From Streptomyces spiralis (GTDB taxonomy: Bacteria; Actinomycetota; Actinomycetes; Streptomycetales; Streptomycetaceae), in the NCBI RefSeq assembly GCF_014654675.1, contig NZ_BNBC01000054.1, forward strand, positions 1-64,000: a stretch of DNA of 64,000 bases, read 5' to 3'. The notes beneath the pieces were generated by a model that saw nothing but the letters and a program-made list of their open reading frames with translations, ran no database searches and was not told the origin of the DNA. Of the stretch, positions 16,521 to 23,529 are shown one piece after another. Positions within the stretch are counted from its first letter, which is position 1. Every line of letters begins with the position of its first letter. The position numbers and the translations under genes were made by a program.

Positions 16521-18026
16521 TCAGCTCTCGCCGCCGTCCACCGGGACCTTCTGCACCGGGGGCGGCACGCTTCCGTTCAGGGACGGCGAGGCGCCGTTCC
16601 CGCCCCCGCCGTTGCTGTTCGACCCGTTCTGGTTCATGGACGCCAGCAACTGGCGGGCCAGGCCCAGCCCGGTGCCGCCCATGGTGAGCGCCTTGGCGAA
16701 CAGGTCGGCCATGCCGTCGGCGCCGTTGAGCAGCACCATGTTGTCGACGTTGCCGAACGCCGAGGCGCCCGCCTGGACGATCTCCGGCCAGTTCTCGGCG
16801 AGTTGCTGGGCGACGACGGCCTCCTGGTTCTCGGCGAGGGCGGCCGCCCGCGCCTTGATGGCCTCCGCCTCCGCCAGACCCTTGGCCTTGGTCGCCTCGG
16901 CGTCCGCCAGGCCCTTCGCCTGCGCGGCCGCCGCCTCGGCCTCACCGGTGGCCCGGGTCGCCGCGGCGGTCGCCGCACCCCGGGTCTTGGTGGCCTCCGC
17001 CTCCGCGCCCGCGGCCGTCTTGACCCGGGTCGCCTCGGCCGCCGCCGCGAGCTCCGTCTCCTTGGCCTTCGCCTGCGCCGCCGAGATCCGCGCGTCGCGC
17101 TCGGCCTCGGCCAGCGTCCGCTTCTCGTACGCCTTGGCGTCCGCCGGCTTGCGCACGTCCGCCTGGAGCTGCTGTTCGCGCCGGTGCGCCTCCAGTTCGG
17201 CGACCCGCGTCTCCTGGACGACGACCTCCTGCCGAGCCCCGGCATCGGCGAGCGGGCCGGCCTGACGCGCCTTCGCGGCCGCCTTGTCCCGCTCGGCCTG
17301 GTAGCCGGCCTGGAGGATCTCGCTGTCCCGGGTGGCCTCGGCCATCCGCGCGAACGACTGCTGCTCCGCCTCGGTGGCCAGCCGGTTCGCCTCCGCCTGC
17401 GCGATGCGGGCGTCCCGCTGGACGGCCGCCGCGTGCGGCATCGCGAGGTTCTGGATGTAGCCGGTCGGGTCCTCGATCTCGTGGATCTGCAGCGAGTCCA
17501 CGATCAGACCGAGCTTCTCCATCTCCGTGCCGCAGGCCGCCCGGGTCTGCCCGGTCAGCTTCTCCCGGTCGCGGATCATGTCCTCCACCGTCAGCCCGCC
17601 CACGATCGAGCGCAGATGACCGGCGAAGACGTTGTGCACCCGCTCCGACATCAGCTTCTGCTGGTCCAGGAAACGGCGGGCCGCGTTCGCGATCGACACG
17701 AAGTCGTCGCCCACCTTGAAGATGACCACGCCCCGCACCTTCAGCGGAATGCCCTGATGGGTCACGCAGTCCACGTGCAGTTCGGTCTCGTTCAGGTCGA
17801 GCGAGAGCTTGCGCACCACCTGCACCCCGGGCAGCACCAGCGTGCCGCGCCCGGTGACGATGCGAAAGCCCATGCCCTCCTCGAGGCCCTCGGTCCGGTG
17901 CTTGGAACCCGAGATGATCAGTGCCTCGTTGGGCTCGGCGACCCGCCACATCAGCTTGAACAGACCGATCAGAACGAGGACGGCGACGACCGCCACCCCC
18001 GCCACGACGCCGACGATCATCGGCAT
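16521..18026 (-). CDS. Flotillin-like SPFH-domain membrane protein
   Basis: 501 aa. An N-terminal membrane anchor (residues about 3-25, Val/Leu-rich) is followed by the SPFH/band-7 domain (residues about 30-200; ALIISGSKHRTEGLEEG, GIPLKVRGVVIFKVGDD). Next comes a long coiled coil dense in Ala, Glu and Lys (about 220-420) with repeated AEAEATK-type units typical of flotillins. The tail is Gly/Asn/Pro-rich and flexible. Flotillins scaffold ordered membrane microdomains. AAAGGGGG precedes ATG 18026. The small protein gene at 18173 on the same strand upstream may share its transcript. Confidence 0.88.
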   Translation of the reverse strand: MPMIVGVVAGVAVVAVLVLIGLFKLMWRVAEPNEALIISGSKHRTEGLEEGMGFRIVTGRGTLVLPGVQVVRKLSLDLNETELHVDCVTHQGIPLKVRGVVIFKVGDDFVSIANAARRFLDQQKLMSERVHNVFAGHLRSIVGGLTVEDMIRDREKLTGQTRAACGTEMEKLGLIVDSLQIHEIEDPTGYIQNLAMPHAAAVQRDARIAQAEANRLATEAEQQSFARMAEATRDSEILQAGYQAERDKAAAKARQAGPLADAGARQEVVVQETRVAELEAHRREQQLQADVRKPADAKAYEKRTLAEAERDARISAAQAKAKETELAAAAEATRVKTAAGAEAEATKTRGAATAAATRATGEAEAAAAQAKGLADAEATKAKGLAEAEAIKARAAALAENQEAVVAQQLAENWPEIVQAGASAFGNVDNMVLLNGADGMADLFAKALTMGGTGLGLARQLLASMNQNGSNSNGGGGNGASPSLNGSVPPPVQKVPVDGGES

Positions 18027-18172
18027 ACGCCCCCTTTGGGTTGGTGCCCGTTCGGCACCGAACGAAGGGAGTGTGCTCCTCGGCGGGTCCCTGGTGAAGA
18101 CACCGGCGCGTCCTTGTTGCAATCTTGACGCGTACGGCTCCCACCTGCGCTCTCATCCGCGAGGGAGCAGGC

Positions 18173-18391
18173 TCAACTGTCGTACACCGCTTCGACGTAG
18201 ACGGTCCGGGGCGGCAGGTACTCCACCACCATCACCACCGTGCCCCGCTCGAGCCGGCCCTTGCCGTCGGCGGCGTAGGCGAGGAAGTGCTCGGCCCCGC
18301 CGCGCACCCGGACGATCACCTCGCCGACCAGCCCCGGCCCGACGGTACCGGTGACACGCCCCATCAAGCCGACCATCCCCGCATCCTCCAT
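18173..18391 (-). CDS. Small beta-rich protein upstream of flotillin (NfeD-C-like)
   Basis: 72 aa: MGRVTGTVGPGLVGEVIVRV and LERGTVVMVVEYLPPRTVYV. The pattern of short beta strands with glycines resembles the OB-fold C-terminal domain of NfeD proteins, which often accompany flotillin/SPFH genes, but no membrane segment is present. ATG 18391 is used; in-frame ATGs also lie at 18376 and 18364. The link to flotillin rests on context and the faint fold pattern. Confidence 0.55.
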   Translation of the reverse strand: MEDAGMVGLMGRVTGTVGPGLVGEVIVRVRGGAEHFLAYAADGKGRLERGTVVMVVEYLPPRTVYVEAVYDS

Positions 18392-18506
18392 GGCCGCAGC
18401 CTAGATCCTGCCGGGGCATCAGGCAGGAGGACGGAGGGTAGATGCTCGTACTGGTGCCCCGGGGGACCCCGGGGAGACCGGACACGGTCGGGAGAAGGGG
18501 GAGTTC

Positions 18507-18956
18507 ATGTCCGACGAGCTGGTGCGGTTCGAGCTGGGGGAGGGCTCGGCCGGTGTGTACGTCGAGGTGGCCGACGACGACTCCGGAGTGGAGCGCGTAC
18601 GGCGGCGCGGCGGCGCCCCGCCTCAGGCGGTGGACGGATTCGAGCACGGCCTCGACCAGATCCGGGACGTGGCTGCCCGCACCCTGCGGCGGATCACCTC
18701 GATGCCGGCGGCGCCGTCGACGGTGGAGCTGGAGTTCGGGGTCAAGTTCAGTGTGGAGGCGGGCGCGGTCATCGCGCGGACCGGCGTCGAAGGACATCTG
18801 AAGGTGAAGGTGGTGTGGGAGAACGCCGCACCGGACGGGCGGGCGAACCAGGACGAGGACGAAGAGGAGGACGAGGGGACCACGCACACGCCTCACGCGA
18901 CCGACGCGACCGGAGACACTGCCCAAGCCGCAGCCGGTGCCGGAGCCGGCGCCTGA
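18507..18956 (+). CDS. Trypco1-type protein (CU044_2847 family)
   Basis: 149 aa. The first ~105 residues match the trypsin-co-occurring domain 1 pattern: VRFELGEGSAGVYVEV at the start, then helix GFEHGLDQIRDVAARTLRRI and the hallmark VELEFGVKFSVEAGAVIA. The C-terminal 40 residues are acidic and low-complexity. In actinobacteria this domain is found near trypsin-like proteases and STAND/vWA conflict genes; a trypsin-like protease is encoded at 30556-31512. GGAGAAGGGGGA supports ATG 18507. It converges on the ClC gene. Its molecular role is unknown. Confidence 0.75.
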   Translation: MSDELVRFELGEGSAGVYVEVADDDSGVERVRRRGGAPPQAVDGFEHGLDQIRDVAARTLRRITSMPAAPSTVELEFGVKFSVEAGAVIARTGVEGHLKVKVVWENAAPDGRANQDEDEEEDEGTTHTPHATDATGDTAQAAAGAGAGA

Positions 18957-18969
18957 GCCGGCGCCCGGA

Positions 18970-20508
18970 TCACTTCGGCATCGGATCCGTCGACTTGATC
19001 ACCACAGGGTCCGCATCCGTCGGCTCCCGGCGCATGGGAGCCACCCGCGTGGGCTGCGTCGGAGGCACGGCATCCTCCGGGGGCCCCGCCACCTTCACCA
19101 GGCTCGGCGCGGCCCCGACCCGCTCGAGCTGGCTCCGGTACAGCGTCGTCCGCCCGGTGACGGCCTGTGCGCACAGCACCGCCAGGATGCCCGGCCCGAG
19201 GAGCGAGGCGTCGCCCAGCATCTCCGCCACCATCACCAGCACCCCGAGCGGAGCATGGGCCACGGACCCCAGACAGGCCGCCATCCCGACCGCCACCGGG
19301 ACCAGCGGGCTGTGCGGAGCGATACCGAGCGGCTCCGCCAGCCGCCACAGCGCCGCGCCCACACCGGCGCCCACCACCATGCCCGGCCCGAAGATGCCGC
19401 CCGAACCGCCCGAGCCGACCGTCAGCGCCGTACCCACGATCTTCGCCAGCGGCAGGGCCAGGACCACGGCCAGCGGCAGATCCAGCAGCAGCTGACGCTG
19501 GGTCACCGCCTCCATCAGGCCGTACCCGGTGCCCAGCACGCCCGGCACCAGCAACCCCAGCCCGCCCACCAGCAGCGCGGCGAACGTCGGCGCGGCGATC
19601 CGGGCGAGCAGCCCGCGCGCCCGTTTCTCCACCCGCGTGTGCACCGCGTAGAAGCATCCCGTGTACAGCCGCCCGGCGCCGCCCGCGACCAGCCCGACCA
19701 CGGCTACCAGGGCGAACTCGCCCACGCCGCTCACCGCCTGGCCCGGGTGGGACCCCAGCACCGGTGTGAACCCGAAGCACGCGCCGAACATCAGCCAGCC
19801 CGCAACGGAGGCGATCAGCGCCTGCGGCAGCACCCTGGCGTCCATGCCCCTGCGGTACAGCATCTCCGCCCCGAGCAGCGCCCCGCCGAGCGGAGCCCTG
19901 AAGATCGCGCCCACCCCCGAGGCGAGCCCGATCACGAGGGCCGTACGGGCCTGCTGCCGTGACATGCCGGTGCGCCGGGCGATGACCGAACCGAACGCCG
20001 CCGAGATCTGCGCGGCCGGCCCCTCCGTGCCCCCCGAGCCACCGGAGCCGAGGGTCAGGGCCGAGGCCACCAGCTTCACCACGGTCACCCGGCCGCGCAT
20101 GCCCGTCGGGTCCTGGTGCGCGGCGGCGATGGCGGCGTCCGTGCCGTGACCGCGAGCCTCGGGCGCCAGCCACAGGGCGAACACCGTGGCCACCAGGGCG
20201 CCGCCGGCCGCGACCAGCGGCACCAGCCACGGCCGGTTCGAACCCGCCAGCGTACGGAATCCGCCCTCCGCCGACGTCCGGTAGGGCCGGTAACCGGCCA
20301 CCGATTCCAGCAACCAGCCGGTGCACAGGTGCAGCAGACCGAACAGCGCCGCCGCGCCCAGCCCCGCCACGGCGCCGATCAGCACCGCCGGCACCACCCA
20401 GCGCGCCGGCGAGTCGTCCGCGCCGTCGGCGGGCATCAGCCGCGCGCCCCAGGACCGTAACGACCGGCGCCCCGGCCGCACTGCCGTACCACGCGCCCCC
20501 GTGTCCAC
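18970..20508 (-). CDS. ClC-family chloride channel or Cl-/H+ antiporter
   Basis: 512 aa with about ten to twelve membrane segments. The selectivity motifs are present: GSGGSGGTEGPAAQ (GSGxS and GxEGP, with the gating Glu) and GSGGSGGIFGP (GxFxP). A GLASGVGAIFRAPLGGALLGAE stretch is also typical. There is no CBS domain at the C-terminus. The start chosen is GTG 20508, 5 nt after GGGAGAG; ATG 20436 is the alternative and removes only a polar N-terminal tail. The gene is divergent from fxsA. Whether it belongs to the conflict locus or only interrupts it is unclear. Confidence 0.88.
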   Translation of the reverse strand: MDTGARGTAVRPGRRSLRSWGARLMPADGADDSPARWVVPAVLIGAVAGLGAAALFGLLHLCTGWLLESVAGYRPYRTSAEGGFRTLAGSNRPWLVPLVAAGGALVATVFALWLAPEARGHGTDAAIAAAHQDPTGMRGRVTVVKLVASALTLGSGGSGGTEGPAAQISAAFGSVIARRTGMSRQQARTALVIGLASGVGAIFRAPLGGALLGAEMLYRRGMDARVLPQALIASVAGWLMFGACFGFTPVLGSHPGQAVSGVGEFALVAVVGLVAGGAGRLYTGCFYAVHTRVEKRARGLLARIAAPTFAALLVGGLGLLVPGVLGTGYGLMEAVTQRQLLLDLPLAVVLALPLAKIVGTALTVGSGGSGGIFGPGMVVGAGVGAALWRLAEPLGIAPHSPLVPVAVGMAACLGSVAHAPLGVLVMVAEMLGDASLLGPGILAVLCAQAVTGRTTLYRSQLERVGAAPSLVKVAGPPEDAVPPTQPTRVAPMRREPTDADPVVIKSTDPMPK

Positions 20509-20684
20509 TTGTACTCTCCCGCCGCCCGACTCCTTCACCAAGTCAGAGCCTGACGGTTGCCCGGTGGCAAGGTCAACCTCGCACCCTCGGACGGACGATG
20601 ACGGCGGGTCAGGAGAGTGACACCGCATCGCACAACCGTCCAATCCACCCCAACGGAACCGGTGTGCCGCGCCCGAATCGCGGG

Positions 20685-20714
20685 CTGACCTGCCCACGTT
20701 CCTGTGGTTATCCT
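20685..20714 (+). promoter_or_regulatory. Candidate promoter of the fxsA operon
   Basis: CTGACC (20685-20690) and TATCCT (20709-20714) are spaced by 18 nt and lie about 60 bp upstream of the fxsA start. The match to the housekeeping sigma consensus is moderate. No operator-like palindrome is obvious around it. Confidence 0.35.
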
Positions 20715-20772
20715 CAAAGTCGGTGCAACGGACAGTCATGGTGTGGCGGCGACAGGTGGGGGGCTGAGACCG

Positions 20773-20985
20773 ATGCCGAGCGGGGCCGGTGAGCGCACGG
20801 CGGACATGCCGGATCTGACGGGGCTGCCCCTGGAGGAGATTCTTGACGGCACCGACTCCGCGCTGTCCGAGGCGTTGCGCCGCGTGCTGCGGCAGCTGAC
20901 CGGAGAGGAGGCGCCGGTGGCCGCCTACGACTCCGGAGGCGACACCTCAGAGGGCCCCCGCCGGGCCACCACCCCCGCTCCGTGA
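20773..20985 (+). CDS. fxsA: FxsA-type cyclophane RiPP precursor, atypical C-terminus
   Basis: 70 aa from ATG 20773; ATG 20806 gives a 59-residue form beginning MPDLTGLPLEEILDGTDSAL, close to other FxsA leaders. The leader contains a second helix, EALRRVLRQLTGEE. Canonical family members end F-x-S-x-x-COOH. Here the equivalent position reads VAAYDSGG, with Tyr instead of Phe, and the frame runs on for 14 residues (DTSEGPRRATTPAP). The extension is probably real because its TGA overlaps the fxsB GTG (GTGA). A Tyr-x-Ser three-residue cyclophane is chemically plausible; the tail might be trimmed. No frameshift that restores FxSxx was found. Confidence 0.7.
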   Translation: MPSGAGERTADMPDLTGLPLEEILDGTDSALSEALRRVLRQLTGEEAPVAAYDSGGDTSEGPRRATTPAP

Positions 20986-22211
20986 AGCCGACGGACCGCG
21001 CGGAGCCCGGCCGCTGGCCCGACGACCTCCTCGACGTCGCCGCCCTGCGCACCGCCGGCACGCGCCCCTTGCCCTTCCGGGAGTTCGTCGTCAAGGTGCA
21101 CAGCCGCTGCAACCTCGCCTGCACCTACTGCTACGTCTACGAGGCCGCCGACCGGCTCTGGCGCAACCAGCCGCACACCATGGCGCCGCACACCGCCGAG
21201 CAGGTGTGCCGGCGCATCGCCGAACACGCCGCACACCACCGGCCCGCCTCCGTGCGCGTCATCCTCCACGGCGGTGAACCGCTGCTGGCCGGCGTCCCCC
21301 TGCTGCGCGGCCTGACCCGCACCCTGCGCGCGCTGATGCCCGAGTGCACCACAGCGGAAGTGATCATCCAGACCAACGGCACCCTCCTCGACGAGGACGT
21401 GCTGCGGCTGTGCCGCGAGGAGGACATCCGGATCGCGGTCAGTCTCGACGGCACCGCCGAGATCCACGACCGCACCCGCCGCGACCACGCCGGACACGGC
21501 AGCCACGCCCGGGTCGCCGACGCGCTGCGGCGACTGGCCGCACCCGAGCACCGCAGCGTGTGGGCCGGCCTCCTGTGCACCGTGGACGTCACCGCCGACC
21601 CCCTGGCCACCTACGAGCACCTGCTGTCGTACGACCCGCCGTCGATCCGCCTCCTGCTGCCCCTCGGCAACTGGACGAACCGGCCGCCGGGCCGCACCGA
21701 CGACCCCGCCGAGACCCCCTACGGCCGGTGGCTGGCCACCGTCTTCGACCGCTGGTACGCCACCCCCGGACCGCCGGTGCGCATCGCGTTCTTCGAGTCG
21801 CTCCTCGACCTGCTGCTCGGCGGAGTCACCCGCACCGAGACCATCGGCGGTGCCCCCTCCCAGCTCGCCGTGGTCGACACCGACGGCGCGCTCACCCTCT
21901 CCGACCAGCTGAAGTCGGCGTACGAAGGGGCCGACCGCACCGGTCTGGACGTCCACCGCCACCCGTTCGACGCGCTGCTGGACCATCCCGGGGTCGCGGC
22001 CCGCCAACTGGCCTCCGGTGCTCTGGCCGCACAGTGCCGCACCTGCCCGGTCGGCGCGGTCTGCGGCGGCGGCCACTACCCGCACCGCTACCGCGCCGAC
22101 AACGGTTATCTCAACCCGTCCGTGTACTGCCCGGACCTGATGGCGCTGATCCGGCACGTCGCCGACGTCGTCCGCGCCGACCTCGCCCGAACCACCGGGG
22201 TCCGCCCTTGA
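20982..22211 (+). CDS. fxsB: FxsB-type radical SAM/SPASM peptide maturase
   Basis: 409 aa. The radical SAM 4Fe-4S motif CNLACTYC follows KVHSR near residue 45. VILHGGEPLLAG and the QTNGTLLDEDVL strand are typical of SPASM enzymes. The C-terminal auxiliary cluster region has CRTCPVGAVCGGGHYPHRY followed by VYCPDL. FxsB enzymes form a C-C bond between an aromatic ring and the beta carbon of the residue two positions on, giving a three-residue cyclophane. GTG 20982 overlaps the fxsA stop, and its own TGA overlaps the next TTG, so all three genes are coupled. Confidence 0.88.
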   Translation: MKPTDRAEPGRWPDDLLDVAALRTAGTRPLPFREFVVKVHSRCNLACTYCYVYEAADRLWRNQPHTMAPHTAEQVCRRIAEHAAHHRPASVRVILHGGEPLLAGVPLLRGLTRTLRALMPECTTAEVIIQTNGTLLDEDVLRLCREEDIRIAVSLDGTAEIHDRTRRDHAGHGSHARVADALRRLAAPEHRSVWAGLLCTVDVTADPLATYEHLLSYDPPSIRLLLPLGNWTNRPPGRTDDPAETPYGRWLATVFDRWYATPGPPVRIAFFESLLDLLLGGVTRTETIGGAPSQLAVVDTDGALTLSDQLKSAYEGADRTGLDVHRHPFDALLDHPGVAARQLASGALAAQCRTCPVGAVCGGGHYPHRYRADNGYLNPSVYCPDLMALIRHVADVVRADLARTTGVRP

Positions 22212-23509
22212 CGCAGGACCGCCCGGCCGCCGCGACGGCCGCACCCGCGCTGACGCTGCCCCGCGACCTGTGGCGGCAGATCGCCGGCGGGGCACCGGAC
22301 ACCGGCACCCTGCGCCTGCTGCGCACGGCCCGCGCCGGCCGTAACCTCCTGCTGCTGCGCGCCGCGCACCACGCCTCCCGCACCACGCCCGACGAGGGCG
22401 GCCGGGACTCCGGAACCGCCACCGCCCTTCTCGCCGCCGTGCGCCACCGGGCACCCGCCGTCTTCGACACACTCGTCACGGACCCCGCTGCAGGCGTCCT
22501 GCTCGCGGAGGCCGTGCGCAGCGGCCGCCGCGACCCGGTGGCCGTGCTCGCCGCGGTCGCCGCACACCGGGCGGGCATCCCCTTCCGCCTGGAGCTGCCG
22601 GTGCGCCACGGCGTCGTCGACCTGCCCGGCCTGGGCCGCGCCACCCTGGACCCGGCCGCGGGCACCGCGCGCGTGGAACGCGACCCGCAGGGCACGACCA
22701 CCGTCACCGCCCCGGGCACGCCCGCCGCCGTCCGCATACCCGACCTGCCGGACCCGCGGGACCCGCCGCACCGGGCCGAGTCGGCGGCGGAGCCCGCACC
22801 CGGCTGGGAGCCGGTGCCACAGGTCCTCCTTCCGGCGCGCCGCCCGGGCCCGGCCCCCGTGATACGCCTCGACGCCCACGGCCCCCTGGAGGCCGACGCC
22901 CCGCGCCCCCTCGGCGCGCGGGAGCTCGCGCGCTGGCGGGACCGGCTCGGCGCCGCGTGGGAGCTGCTCGCCGATCGCCATCCCGGCCGCGCGGACGCCG
23001 TACGCGGCACCGTGCGCGCCGTCGTCCCCCTCGACCCGCGGCCGCCCGGCCCGCCCGGCGGCACCCGAGGCGCCTGGCTGAGCGCCTCCTTCAGCGACGC
23101 CTTCGGGCTCGTGGCCCTCGCCCCGGTGGACGACCCGGCCGAACTCGCCGCCGCGCTCGTCCACGAGACGCAGCACTCCCTGCTGTACGCCCTTCAGGAC
23201 CTCACCCGGCTGCTCGACGCCCGGCCCGGTGCCCGCGGGCACGCGCCCTGGAGCGACCGGCCCCGTCCGCCGTCGGCGCTGCTCCAGGGCGCCGCGGCCT
23301 TCCTGGTGACCGCCGGGTTCTGGCGTCGTGAGGCCGCCCTCGGCCGTCCGGACGCGCGGGCGCCGTACGAGCGCTGGCGGCGCACCGCCCGGCTGGCGTG
23401 CGACGAACTGGAGCGCGGCGGCTGGCTCACCGACAACGGCCACCGCCTCCTGGACGCCCTGCGGGACGTCCTCGCCGACTGGGACAACGGCCTTGAACCG
23501 GGCGCCTGA
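22208..23509 (+). CDS. HExxH-motif peptide-modifying protein (alpha-KG-HExxH hydroxylase type)
   Basis: About 433 aa. The start is inferred as TTG 22208, overlapping the fxsB stop (TTGA), then TQDRPAAATAAP and the domain start LTLPRDLWRQIAGG. The C-terminal part carries the intact metal motif VHETQHSLLYALQDL (HExxH), characteristic of the RiPP-associated family annotated as aKG-HExxH-type peptide beta-hydroxylase. In several Fxs loci this module is fused to FxsB and inactivated; here it is separate with the motif kept, so a second modification of the peptide is likely. The exact reaction on this precursor is inference. Confidence 0.78.
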   Translation: MTQDRPAAATAAPALTLPRDLWRQIAGGAPDTGTLRLLRTARAGRNLLLLRAAHHASRTTPDEGGRDSGTATALLAAVRHRAPAVFDTLVTDPAAGVLLAEAVRSGRRDPVAVLAAVAAHRAGIPFRLELPVRHGVVDLPGLGRATLDPAAGTARVERDPQGTTTVTAPGTPAAVRIPDLPDPRDPPHRAESAAEPAPGWEPVPQVLLPARRPGPAPVIRLDAHGPLEADAPRPLGARELARWRDRLGAAWELLADRHPGRADAVRGTVRAVVPLDPRPPGPPGGTRGAWLSASFSDAFGLVALAPVDDPAELAAALVHETQHSLLYALQDLTRLLDARPGARGHAPWSDRPRPPSALLQGAAAFLVTAGFWRREAALGRPDARAPYERWRRTARLACDELERGGWLTDNGHRLLDALRDVLADWDNGLEPGA

Positions 23510-23529
23510 AGCGGGTGCTCGAACAGGCC

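Noticed and set aside
16470..18128. 552-codon plus-strand frame rich in Leu, Gly and Arg
   Set aside because: Antisense of the flotillin coiled coil; its repetitive look comes from the Ala/Glu repeats on the other strand.
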